From assembly GCA_910579865.1 (NCBI GenBank), contig CAJTXA010000007.1, positions 62,001 through 126,000 of the forward strand: a DNA stretch of 64,000 nt, written 5' to 3'. The translations under genes and the position numbers were made by a program. Below the pieces are notes generated by a model that saw only the letters and a program-made list of their open reading frames with translations, was not told the origin of the DNA and did not search any database. Source of the DNA: an uncultured Lachnospiraceae bacterium. Its GTDB lineage: Bacteria; Bacillota; Clostridia; Lachnospirales; Lachnospiraceae. How positions within the stretch are numbered: position 1 is the stretch's first letter; every line of letters starts with the position of its first letter. Positions 1-7,870 of this stretch are shown here, in pieces.

Positions 1-2
1 GA

Positions 3-57
3 ACGGATTCGGGGAAGACATTTACCTGAAAAAAGGAACCATTTATGGGAATCCGTA
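3..57 (+). promoter_or_regulatory. Inverted repeat in the flagellin leader
   Basis: An 8-base inverted repeat (ACGGATTC at 3-10, GAATCCGT at 50-57) lies upstream of the flagellin gene and is followed by a short T-run. It could be the tail of an upstream terminator or a leader hairpin. Several GGA triplets occur between here and the Shine-Dalgarno site, the arrangement that CsrA uses on hag leaders in Bacillus. No csrA or fliW gene is in the window, so that is only a suggestion. The flagellin promoter itself lies before the window. Confidence 0.3.
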
Positions 58-100
58 CTTTTTTTAGGAGAATGTAAGAGTATAAAGGAGGATAATTTAT

Positions 101-2221
101 ATGAGTATGGTAATTCAACACAATTTATCAGCGATGAACGCAAACAGAAATTTAGGAACAGTAACAGGTTCTCTTTCAAAGTCAACTGAGAAACTTTCAT
201 CTGGTTATCGAATTAATCGTGCAGGAGATGATGCTGCTGGATTGGCAATTTCCGAGAAGATGAGAGGGCAGATTCGTGGTTTAAATCAGGCGAGCACAAA
301 TTCACAAGATGGAATTTCTTTAATTCAAACAGCAGAGGGAGCTTTAACTGAAACACATAGTATTTTGCAGAGAATGAGAGAGCTTGCAGTACAAGCAGCA
401 AATGATACAAATACAGATGATGATCGGACTCAGATTCAGAATGAGATTGTACAGTTGACAAATGAAATTGATCGTATAGCAGGAACAACAGAGTTTAATA
501 CGAAAAAATTATTAGATGGTAGTCGGGCAGGAGCTGTTTCTGAAAAAGCAGGTTCTGCAGCAGTAGAAGGAACATTTACCAATAGTATGGTATCTGCTGA
601 AATTACAACAAACAATTCTGATATGGCGTCTTATACAGAAATTGCACGGATTGAAATTACAAAGGATTTTACCGATGGCATGTCTACTGTAGCAAAAGAT
701 AAGTATACAATGGAACAATTAGAAAAGGCGTATACTGCTATAACAGACGTAGCAAATTATACTGCTACCGATGAATTTGAAGAGCAAATTAAAAATGCAA
801 TTGATGAATTAACGAGTGGTGCTGGAAGTGCAAGCAGTCCGATTAAAAATGCAACATTGACAGCTGCTACAACAGGATTAGAAGCAATAAAAAATAGTTA
901 TGATACGGCAGTTGAAACAAATGAAAGTGCTTTAGTGACTACATTGGCATCTATTGATGCAATGAACGTATTGCATGATGATGCAGATGCTACAAAATCT
1001 GTTAGTATTTATGCAAATGGTGTAACAAAAGATGATGTAGAAAAAGCAGTAAAGAAATTAACTGCTGCTTATGTAAATTCTGGTCAGACAGCTACTGCTA
1101 CAGAAGAAACAAAGGTTGCTTTGGAGGAATTAAAAAATCTGTTTAATTCAGGTACAACACAGGTAAAAGAAGCGTCAACAGCAGTAACAACAGCTACATC
1201 TTTTAAAAGAGGAGATGGTAGTGCAGCAGCAGCAGCAGCTACAGTAACAGACATTCCAGCGATAGCAGCAGGTACAGCAAAGGAGACAATAAAGACTGTA
1301 ACTGATAAAATTTGGGCATCTTTAGAAGGTGTTGCAAAGACAATGGCTGGTGTACAACTAGGGCAGAGTGTTGCAGAAAAAAATGTGGAAGATCATAAAG
1401 AGTTTATTGAGTTAGTTGGAAATAAAGATTTAATGAAAGCATATAAGGCATATGATATAGCGAGTGATGAATTAGCTGCTGCAACAAATGTCCCAGAGAA
1501 GGAAATTGCACAGGAGAAATTAGATAAAGCACAGGAAGAATTAGATAGGCTAAATAAAGAAGGGGAAGAAGTTCTTACTGTTACAGATTTATTTGGAAAT
1601 ACAGAGGAAAAATCTAAGTTTGAAATTGATTCAAAAGTAGCAGAAGATGGTACATTAAAAGTAACATTAAAGAATGATCCATCGGATGCTTCAAAGAACA
1701 CAGTTATTACAATCAATAATGCAAATCAGTTAAAAGCAGGGGATGTAGTAACAATTACTTCGCAGGCAATGGTAGAATCCCATTCTGCTGCAACTGGAAA
1801 AGAAGCACTTCGTTTACAAGTAGGTGCAAATTCTGGTCAGGAAGTAACATTAGGAATTAATAGTATGAAAGCAAAGGATTTAGGAATTGTACAGACAAAG
1901 GATGGTTTTGAAGGAGAAGCATTAGATGTAACATCACAAGCAAATGCATCTTTGGCAGTAAATGCATTTGATCTTGCAATTCAAAAGGTATCAACAGAAC
2001 GTGCAAAGATGGGTGCGATTCAAAATCGGTTAGAGCATACGATTTCTAATTTGGATACTTCTTCTGAAAATCTGCAGGCAGCAGAATCTAGAATTCGTGA
2101 TACTGATATGGCTGAAGAAATGACAAACTATTCGAAAAATAATATTTTACAACAAGCAGGTCAGGCTATGTTGGCACAGGCAAATCAGTCTACACAAGGA
2201 GTTCTTTCTCTATTACAATAA
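101..2221 (+). CDS. fliC: Flagellin with a very large central domain
   Basis: Structural subunit of the flagellar filament, exported through the flagellar type III apparatus. Residues 1-140 form the conserved N-terminal D0/D1 helices (start MVIQHNLSAMNANRNL; QRMRELAVQ and EIDRIAGTTEFN motifs). The last ~90 residues form the C-terminal D1/D0 helices, ending QSTQGVLSLLQ. Between them lie about 440 residues rich in Ala, Thr and Glu, including an A-rich patch (SAAAAAATV) and a charged coiled-coil-like stretch near residues 455-490. Simple flagellins have 270-500 residues, so 706 means a greatly expanded surface-exposed variable region. GGAGG precedes ATG by nine bases. A terminator follows, so it is probably the last or only gene of its transcript. 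Family assignment is near certain; the role of the central region is unknown. Confidence 0.97.
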   Translation: MSMVIQHNLSAMNANRNLGTVTGSLSKSTEKLSSGYRINRAGDDAAGLAISEKMRGQIRGLNQASTNSQDGISLIQTAEGALTETHSILQRMRELAVQAANDTNTDDDRTQIQNEIVQLTNEIDRIAGTTEFNTKKLLDGSRAGAVSEKAGSAAVEGTFTNSMVSAEITTNNSDMASYTEIARIEITKDFTDGMSTVAKDKYTMEQLEKAYTAITDVANYTATDEFEEQIKNAIDELTSGAGSASSPIKNATLTAATTGLEAIKNSYDTAVETNESALVTTLASIDAMNVLHDDADATKSVSIYANGVTKDDVEKAVKKLTAAYVNSGQTATATEETKVALEELKNLFNSGTTQVKEASTAVTTATSFKRGDGSAAAAAATVTDIPAIAAGTAKETIKTVTDKIWASLEGVAKTMAGVQLGQSVAEKNVEDHKEFIELVGNKDLMKAYKAYDIASDELAAATNVPEKEIAQEKLDKAQEELDRLNKEGEEVLTVTDLFGNTEEKSKFEIDSKVAEDGTLKVTLKNDPSDASKNTVITINNANQLKAGDVVTITSQAMVESHSAATGKEALRLQVGANSGQEVTLGINSMKAKDLGIVQTKDGFEGEALDVTSQANASLAVNAFDLAIQKVSTERAKMGAIQNRLEHTISNLDTSSENLQAAESRIRDTDMAEEMTNYSKNNILQQAGQAMLAQANQSTQGVLSLLQ

Positions 2222-2325
2222 GAGTGATTTATAAGAAAGTAAGATAGGACTTTTGAGAAGAAAATTGAATTTTAAAAGTAAAGAAATATCTAGTAAAATT
2301 TTATAAAAATAAAGCAATTAAAAGA

Positions 2326-2370
2326 AAAAAGAAAGGCATTAGCAGAAATTATCAAATGTCTTTCTTTTTT
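2326..2370 (+). terminator. Intrinsic terminator after flagellin
   Basis: Arms 2326-2340 and 2355-2369 pair over about 15 bases with one G-U, around a 14-base loop. The right arm ends in TTTTTT. It lies about 105 bases after the flagellin stop codon. Confidence 0.85.
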
Positions 2371-2383
2371 GATTTTGAAAGAA

Positions 2384-2412
2384 TTGCAATCATTAAAAAT
2401 AAATGGTATAGT
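2384..2412 (+). promoter_or_regulatory. Sigma-A type promoter for the EamA-family gene
   Basis: TTGCAA (2384-2389), a 17-base spacer and TATAGT (2407-2412). It sits between the flagellin terminator and the EamA reading frame. It therefore argues against the long upstream TTG start at 2369, which would lie inside the terminator. Confidence 0.6.
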
Positions 2413-2441
2413 AATATTATCAACGAAAAGAAAAAGAGGAT

Positions 2442-2830
2442 ATGATATATTTGCGCCATTGACTTCTATATTTGCCAAAATAGGGATTTATGGTGTAAAT
2501 TCTAATCTGGCAACAGCCATTCGTACAATGGTTGTTGTGATAATGGCATGGGGAATGGTATTTTTAACAAATGGACAAAAAGAAATTAGTGGGATTAGCA
2601 GAAAAAGTTGGATATTTTTAATCTTGTCTGGTTTAGCAACAGGAGCATCTTGGTTATGCTATTATAAAGCATTACAGACAGGAGAAGTGTCAAAAGTAGT
2701 ACCAATTGATAAATTAAGTGTTGTTTTTACGTTGATTTTTGCTTTTTTGTTATTACGAGAACCATTTACAATCAAATCTTTTTTGGGATGTGCTTTAATT
2801 ACTACTGGAACAATAGTTTTATTATTTTAA
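2442..2830 (+). pseudogene. EamA/DMT-family transporter, single domain, 5' end damaged
   Basis: Membrane protein of the drug/metabolite transporter family, one EamA repeat of about 130 residues. Typical family sequence is readable from 2450 onward: FAPLTSIFAKIGI, then VNSNLATAIRT, then three hydrophobic helices, ending TGTIVLLF at the stop. The ATG at 2442, just after AGAGGA, reads MIYLRH and stops. The transporter frame has no ATG/GTG start near a ribosome site, only an ATA at 2447 at the right spacing. The first ~10 residues of the family (a MW..YALLAS-like start) are missing. A small out-of-frame deletion at the start is the simplest reading. A working non-standard start cannot be excluded. 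Confidence 0.6.
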
Positions 2831-2926
2831 AATAGTATATTGTAGAAAGAAGTCTTTTACCTTTAAGATAAGGGCTGATATTATAGATAGAATAATAGTT
2901 ATAATAGAAAAAGGATGGTAAGAATA

Positions 2927-3787
2927 ATGATAATTTCAGAGATTTATAAAAAACAAAAGCGAAGTTTGTCTTTTGAGATATTTCCTCCTAAAAAGGATAG
3001 TGAATTAAAAAATATTGATGAAACATTAGCAGTTCTTTGCGAATTGAAACCAGATTTTATTAGTGTAACATTTGGTGCTGGGGGAAGTTCAAATTGTAAT
3101 CGTACTATAGAACTTGCGAAAAAAATTAAATATGAATATCAAGTAGAACCAGTTGTTCATTTAACTTGCTTAGGATATGATAAGTCCGAAATAGACGAAT
3201 TTTCAAAAGTTTTAGTTCAGGAAGGGATTCGAAATATTCTTGCTCTTCGTGGAGATAAAAGTCCAAATTTACAAAAGAAAGAGGATTTTGAACATGCATC
3301 TGATTTAATTTCTTATTTAAAACAAAAAGAGGAATTTTGTATTGCTGGTGCGTGCTATCCAGAATGTCATCCTGAATCAGAAAATAGAGTGAGTGAAATG
3401 CGTTATTTAAGAACAAAGGTAGAAGCAGGAGCCAAAGTACTGTTATCACAATTATTTTTCGATAATGATTATTTCTTTCGCTTTATAGAAGATTGCAGAA
3501 TTGCAGGAATTGAAGTACCAATTATTCCTGGAATTATGCCCGTAATTAATGCAGCTCAGATAAAGAGGATGATAACAATATGTGGAGCATCTTTTCCTAT
3601 ACGTTTTCAAAAAATTATTCAAAAATTTGAAAATAATAAACCAGCACTTTTTGATGCAGGAATGTCCTATGCACTTAGTCAAATTATTGATTTATTAGCA
3701 AATGATATTGATGGAATTCATCTTTATACTATGAATAATCCAACTGTTGCACGAAAGATATGTGAAGGAATTCGAAATATTATTTAA
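2927..3787 (+). CDS. metF: 5,10-methylenetetrahydrofolate reductase
   Basis: Flavin enzyme that reduces methylene-THF to methyl-THF for methionine synthesis or C1 metabolism. The family signature FEIFPPKK lies near the N-terminus, followed by the TIM-barrel motifs SVTFGAGGS and HLTCLGY, then LALRGD, and KVEAGAKVLLSQLFFDN for the FAD and folate sites. About 286 residues, close to the E. coli length of 296. I chose ATG 2927 (MIISEIYKK) because AAGGA at 2911-2915 is well placed for it; ATG 2915 overlaps that site. It stands alone between the damaged transporter and a weak terminator. A metA gene lies 41 kb downstream in the same window. Confidence 0.93.
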   Translation: MIISEIYKKQKRSLSFEIFPPKKDSELKNIDETLAVLCELKPDFISVTFGAGGSSNCNRTIELAKKIKYEYQVEPVVHLTCLGYDKSEIDEFSKVLVQEGIRNILALRGDKSPNLQKKEDFEHASDLISYLKQKEEFCIAGACYPECHPESENRVSEMRYLRTKVEAGAKVLLSQLFFDNDYFFRFIEDCRIAGIEVPIIPGIMPVINAAQIKRMITICGASFPIRFQKIIQKFENNKPALFDAGMSYALSQIIDLLANDIDGIHLYTMNNPTVARKICEGIRNII

Positions 3788-3846
3788 CGTATCTTTGTAT
3801 TTATTTTATTAATATAAAAAGGTGATGAGATATAGATAAAAAAGGA

Positions 3847-3875
3847 AAAAGCGCTGCAGAAATTACAACGCTTTT
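3847..3875 (+). terminator. Weak terminator after metF
   Basis: AAAAGCG (3847-3853) pairs with CGCTTTT (3869-3875), with a further TG/CA pair inside after a one-base mismatch. The final T-run is only four bases, so this is moderate evidence. Confidence 0.5.
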
Positions 3876-4020
3876 CAAATGCAACAAGGAGATTAAGTTA
3901 TAGGAATTGTATCCTAATTATACAAAAATGTCAAGGAAATTTGTGAGATTTTACTAAAATTTTATAAATTAAAATAGAACAGAATTTGATAAAAAAGAAA
4001 ACTAGGAGGATTTTATTTTT

Positions 4021-4747
4021 ATGTCAGATTTTTTGATGAAACCAAAGATAGATTTTGCTTTTAAAGAAATTATGGCTGATGAAATTGCACATATCGGATT
4101 TTTATCTACTAAACACGAATCTTAGAAAAATGCATGAAGATGAAAAACAAGGGATTCTTGATGTTCGAGTTTTGATGAATGATAATACGGAAATTGATAT
4201 TGAAATTCAGCTTGCGGAATTAAAAGTATGGGCAGAACGAGCATTATTTTATTTATCCAAAATGTACACCAATCAAATTACACCAGGTCAAGATTATACG
4301 ATTTTTAAAAAATGTATTAGCATTAGTATTTTAAATTTTGTTCTTTTTCCAAAAGAGCTTGAATTTTATTCTTGTTTTCACATTATGGAAGATACACGTC
4401 ATACAATTTATACAGATAAAATGGAATTTCATGTAATAGAACTTCCCAAATTGCCAGAGCGACTAAAAGAAGACAACAGTGATATTTTACTATGGGCTAA
4501 ATTTATCAATGCGGAAAGAAAGGAGGAATTTGATATGTTAGCTACAAAAAATTCTTATATAGATCATGCTTATCAACAATTGCAAATAATTAGTCAAGAT
4601 AGGGAAAAACGATTGGAATATGAAGCTAGAGAAAAAGCAATTGCGATTGCAAAAAAGTTTCTTTTAATGGGAGTTTCAATTGATATTATTGTTTCTGGAA
4701 CAGGGTTATTAAAAGAAGAAGTGGGAGAACTACAAAATAAAAAATAA
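4021..4747 (+). pseudogene. PD-(D/E)XK nuclease-family (Rpn/transposase-like) gene, frameshifted
   Basis: Two frames together make one protein of the Rpn / PD-(D/E)XK transposase-like family. ATG 4021, behind AGGAGGA, reads MSDFLMKPKIDFAFKEIM and stays open to about GFLS near 4110, then hits TAG. The second frame takes over at about 4107 with LNTNLRKMHEDEKQGILDV. It contains the catalytic-type core D-V-R...D-I-E-I-Q-L and continues to 4747. In relatives about 15 residues lie between GFLS and LNTNLRK, so a deletion of roughly 45 bases that is not a multiple of three best explains the break. The C-terminal half is otherwise intact, which suggests a recent lesion or an assembly error. Such genes are often multicopy in Lachnospiraceae. 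Confidence 0.75.
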
Positions 4748-4762
4748 ATGGAGGAATAAAAA

Positions 4763-5467
4763 ATGGCAACACCACATAATGCAGCGAAAAAGGGAGACAT
4801 TGCAAAGACTGTTTTAATGCCAGGAGATCCATTACGTGCAAAATATATTGCAGAAACGTTTTTGGAAGATGTGATTTGTTTTAATACTGTGAGGAATATG
4901 TTTGGTTATACAGGAACTTATAAAGGAAAAAAAGTATCTGTTATGGGAAGTGGAATGGGAATTCCTTCAATTGGAATTTATAGTTATGAACTTTATCATG
5001 AATATAATGTAGAAGCGATTATTCGAATTGGTTCTGCTGGTGGAATTAGTGATAGAGTGAAATTGCGAGATGTTGTAATTGGTATGGGGGCTTCTACTGA
5101 TTCGAATTATGCTGCACAGTATCAACTTCCTGGTACGTATGCTCCTATTGCAGATTTTGGATTGTTAAGAAAGGCAGTAGAGGTAGGAGAAGCACTTGGT
5201 ATTTCAGTTGTAGTAGGAAATACAGTATCATCGGATCATTTTTATAATGAATTTAAAGAAGTAAATGAATTATGGAGGAAGATGGGAGTGCTTGCAGTAG
5301 AAATGGAAGCGGCAGCTTTATATATGAATGCAGCTAGAGCTGGAAAAAAGGCACTTTGTATTTGTACAATTTCAGATCATTTATTTACTGGTGAGGAGCT
5401 TGCAGCAGAGGAAAGACAGACCAGCTTTACAGACATGATGAAAATTGCACTAGAAATAGCAGAGTAG
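4763..5467 (+). CDS. deoD: Purine-nucleoside phosphorylase, DeoD type
   Basis: Cytoplasmic hexameric enzyme that splits purine (deoxy)nucleosides with phosphate to give base and (deoxy)ribose-1-phosphate. The start MATPHNAAKKGDIAKTVLMPGDP is typical. GSAGG binds phosphate, MEMEAAALY binds the nucleoside, and CTISDH carries the catalytic Asp. At 234 residues it has the standard length. GGAGG lies eight bases before ATG. Only 15 bases separate it from the broken Rpn-type gene, so it may be read through from that promoter. A long imperfect hairpin follows the stop. Confidence 0.97.
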   Translation: MATPHNAAKKGDIAKTVLMPGDPLRAKYIAETFLEDVICFNTVRNMFGYTGTYKGKKVSVMGSGMGIPSIGIYSYELYHEYNVEAIIRIGSAGGISDRVKLRDVVIGMGASTDSNYAAQYQLPGTYAPIADFGLLRKAVEVGEALGISVVVGNTVSSDHFYNEFKEVNELWRKMGVLAVEMEAAALYMNAARAGKKALCICTISDHLFTGEELAAEERQTSFTDMMKIALEIAE

Positions 5468-5478
5468 TAGAAGAACTA

Positions 5479-5545
5479 TTTGTATTGAAGGGAGATTTTA
5501 TTTAGAAAATAAAGTTACAATAGAAAATCTTGCCTTCAATACAAA
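5479..5545. repeat. Long imperfect hairpin behind deoD
   Basis: Thirteen-base perfect arms, TTTGTATTGAAGG (5479-5491) and CCTTCAATACAAA (5533-5545). The pairing continues inward through GATTTT/AAAATC with small bulges. No T-run follows on either strand, so a classical terminator is unlikely. It could be a 3'-end stabilising hairpin or a small mobile repeat. Confidence 0.6.
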
Positions 5546-5690
5546 TGAGAAATGAAAATCAAAAAGAATGGAATTATTGCTTATTTATCTAAATTATTCA
5601 GAAAATTATAATAATTTCAAAAATATTAACTGATAAGAAAATAATAAAACAAATAAAATAAAAATTTTTAAAATTTTTTTTAAAAATGTA

Positions 5691-5719
5691 TTGACAAAAG
5701 AGAAGTTTTGTAATATACT
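5691..5719 (+). promoter_or_regulatory. Consensus sigma-A promoter of the putative large RNA
   Basis: TTGACA (5691-5696), 17 bases, TATACT (5714-5719). This is the best sigma-A match I found in the window, preceded by a very A/T-rich block (5650-5688). No protein start lies downstream within 780 bases, so it should drive a non-coding transcript starting near 5726. Confidence 0.85.
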
Positions 5720-5725
5720 AAGTTC

Positions 5726-6236
5726 AACAACATAAAAAGAAAAAAGAAGGAGGTAGATTCCACCAAAAACGTAAAGTTCCAAATCTATTAAAAGATGGAG
5801 TTTCCAAATAAGTAGAATAGGAGGTATAGACCACCAGAAACTAAAATAAAAGATAAAAAAGAAAATATAGAAATGTGAGGTATAGTCCAATGGGAAAGTA
5901 AAAAGAATAGATAATAATAAGAAATATCAATTATAAAAGCGTCAGCTCACAACGCAAAAGCCAGTTAAGATAGATTACCTAAGAACCAAAAGAGCTTATT
6001 TATAAAAACTGTTAAATAGAAAGAAAAAATAGATTAGTAAAATATAGAGAAAATAAATAAGAAATTCAAAGAACAGTTTACATAATAAGTGGAAGATAGA
6101 AAGGTAGATAGGGGTAGAACGAAAAAGGTAGGGGCAAAGAATAAAATAAAAATAGAATATAAGAGAGGTAAAATCCAATGGATCTATCAGTTTAAAGGCG
6201 GGTGTCGATAACAAAAGAATCGATACCCGCTTTTAC
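5726..6236 (+). ncRNA. Candidate large structured non-coding RNA (about 510 nt)
   Basis: The stretch has a consensus promoter at its start and a strong terminator-like hairpin at its end, and no plausible protein gene. Open frames after SD-like sites end in six codons or fewer. Four copies of a short motif GAGGTA-N5-CCA occur at 5750, 5821, 5877 and 6165; two continue into CACC and two into ATGG. Pairings I can find include 5752-5759 with AATCTATT just downstream, a TGGA/TCCA mini-hairpin near 5795, GCGT/ACGC at 5940-5956, AAACTGTT (6007-6014) with AACAGTTT (6072-6079), and GATAGAT near 5969 with ATCTATC near 6182. Length and A-rich character recall the large ornate RNAs of Firmicutes such as ROOL. 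I cannot assign a class by eye. A CsrA-binding sponge RNA is another option because of the many GGA motifs. Confidence 0.6.
6194..6234 (+). terminator. Strong terminator hairpin ending the RNA locus
   Basis: Arms 6194-6209 and 6219-6234 pair over 16 bases with two G-U pairs around a 9-base loop. The core CGGGT is unusually G/C-rich for this region, and the right arm ends in TTTT. Confidence 0.8.
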
Positions 6237-6441
6237 CGTGGGTTAAAAAATATGAGATAAATTACCAGATATATTGTATACATGAAAAAAACAGGTAAAA
6301 AGTACTTGATAAAATAAAAAAAAAGTGTATTTTAATATAATAGGATTAATTTGCTTTTTTAGTTAAGATTATAATAGTGAGAAGATACATATATAATTAT
6401 TTTTTCATTATATAAAGGAAATAGATGAAATGTTTTTATAA

Positions 6442-6470
6442 TTGAGTTAAGATTATATATGTGATAATAT
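6442..6470 (+). promoter_or_regulatory. Promoter of the aspartokinase gene
   Basis: TTGAGT (6442-6447), 17 bases, TAATAT (6465-6470), 34 bases before the start codon. The spacer shares GTTAAGATTATA with a second copy at about 6362-6373, a possible regulator site. I see no lysine riboswitch in 6235-6504. Confidence 0.55.
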
Positions 6471-6504
6471 AGATAAGATACAAGAATGAATGGAGGAGCA
6501 AAAA

Positions 6505-7824
6505 ATGAAGAAGGTTGCGAAATTTGGCGGAAGTTCTTTAGCAAGCGCAGAACAATTTAGAAAGGTTGGAGAGATCATTCTTGCAGATACAGGCAGAAGA
6601 TATATTGTACCTTCTGCTCCAGGAAAACGTAGTTCAAAAGATACAAAGGTGACGGATATGTTGTATCAGTGTTATGAAGCCGCTGAAGCAGGAAACACAT
6701 ATACAGATTTGCTAGGAAAGATAAAAGAGCGTTACGATGAAATTATAAGAGGTTTGGGATTGGATTTATCTTTGGAAGAAGAATTTCAAAAGATAGAAGT
6801 TTCTTTTGCAGAGAAGGCAGGAAAAGAATATGCTGCTTCTCGTGGAGAATATCTAAATGGAATTGTGATGGCAAATTATTTGGGGTATGAGTTTATCGAT
6901 GCCGCAGAAGTGATTTTTTTTGATCAAGAGGGAAAATTTAAAGCAGATCATACCAATAAGGTTTTATCAAATCGGCTAAAAAGTTTAGAAAGAGCAGTGA
7001 TTCCAGGATTCTATGGGGCTGGGCCAGATGGAACAGTAAAGACTTTTTCTAGAGGCGGATCTGATATTACAGGATCAATTGTAGCAAGAGCAGTAAGAGC
7101 TGATCTTTATGAGAACTGGACAGATGTATCTGGATTTTTAGTTGCAGATCCAAATATTATTAGAAATCCACAGTCAATTAAGATGATCACATATAAAGAG
7201 TTAAGAGAATTATCTTATATGGGTGCTACTGTACTTCATGAAGATGCAATTTTTCCTGTTCGTAAAGCAGGGATTCCAATTAATATTAAAAATACCAATA
7301 AGCCAGAGGCAGAAGGAACTATGATTGTACAAAGTACTTGCAGACAGGCAGAATATACGATTACAGGAATTGCTGGTAAAAAGGGATTTGTTGCAGTAAA
7401 TATTGAAAAGGATATGATGAATGCAGAAATTGGCTTTGGCAGAAAGGTGCTAGAAGCATTTGAATCACAAGGAATTTCTTTTGAACATGTTCCTTCTGGA
7501 ATTGATACAATGAGTGTATTTGTACATCAAGAGGAATTTGAAGGCAGGGAACAAGCAGTTTTAAGTGCAATTCATAGAATGGCAGAACCAGATATGATTG
7601 AATTAGAATCAGATTTGGCATTGATTGCAGTAGTAGGACGCAGCATGAAATCAAATCGTGGTGTGGCAGCTAGAATTTTTGCAGCACTTGCTCATGTAAA
7701 TATAAATATTAAAATGATTGATCAAGGTTCCTCAGAATTGAATATTATTATTGGAGTGAAAAATAGTGATTTCGAGGGAGCAATTAAAGCAATTTATGAT
7801 ATTTTTGTAGAATCACAACTTTAA
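6505..7824 (+). CDS. lysC: Aspartate kinase
   Basis: Phosphorylates aspartate, the first step toward lysine, threonine and methionine. KFGGSSLA near residue 5 is the kinase signature. FSRGGSDITGS and NWTDVSGFLVADP shape the aspartate and ATP sites. Two C-terminal ACT-type segments (about 300-439; IAVVGRSM...IDQGSSELNIIIGV) give feedback control, and the effector cannot be read from sequence. The 439 residues match monofunctional clostridial aspartokinases. ATG 6505 was chosen because GGAGG at 6492-6496 precedes it at correct spacing; ATG 6490 overlaps that site. The next gene is 46 bases downstream. Confidence 0.94.
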   Translation: MKKVAKFGGSSLASAEQFRKVGEIILADTGRRYIVPSAPGKRSSKDTKVTDMLYQCYEAAEAGNTYTDLLGKIKERYDEIIRGLGLDLSLEEEFQKIEVSFAEKAGKEYAASRGEYLNGIVMANYLGYEFIDAAEVIFFDQEGKFKADHTNKVLSNRLKSLERAVIPGFYGAGPDGTVKTFSRGGSDITGSIVARAVRADLYENWTDVSGFLVADPNIIRNPQSIKMITYKELRELSYMGATVLHEDAIFPVRKAGIPINIKNTNKPEAEGTMIVQSTCRQAEYTITGIAGKKGFVAVNIEKDMMNAEIGFGRKVLEAFESQGISFEHVPSGIDTMSVFVHQEEFEGREQAVLSAIHRMAEPDMIELESDLALIAVVGRSMKSNRGVAARIFAALAHVNINIKMIDQGSSELNIIIGVKNSDFEGAIKAIYDIFVESQL

Positions 7825-7870
7825 ATTTATAAAGGAAATAGAGAAATGCTGTAGCAGAATGGAGGAAGCT

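Noticed and set aside
213..1716. Reverse-strand frames inside flagellin
   Set aside because: They are opposite a gene with clear family motifs and show no family features of their own.
2369..2445. TTG start at 2369 for the EamA gene
   Set aside because: It lies in the T-run of the flagellin terminator, upstream of the gene's own promoter, and gives a non-family, Lys-rich start.
5938..5970. ACGCAAAAGCC segment resembling part of a c-di-GMP-I riboswitch
   Set aside because: The rest of the aptamer is absent, and no gene start follows within 500 bases.
5606..6214. Open frames on the minus strand across the gene-free region
   Set aside because: They encode Phe/Leu/Tyr-rich translations typical of A-rich DNA read backwards, with no ribosome sites or family motifs.
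6235..6504. Lysine riboswitch before aspartokinase
   Set aside because: The region is too A/T-rich and lacks the conserved aptamer core; only a promoter and a short direct repeat are visible.
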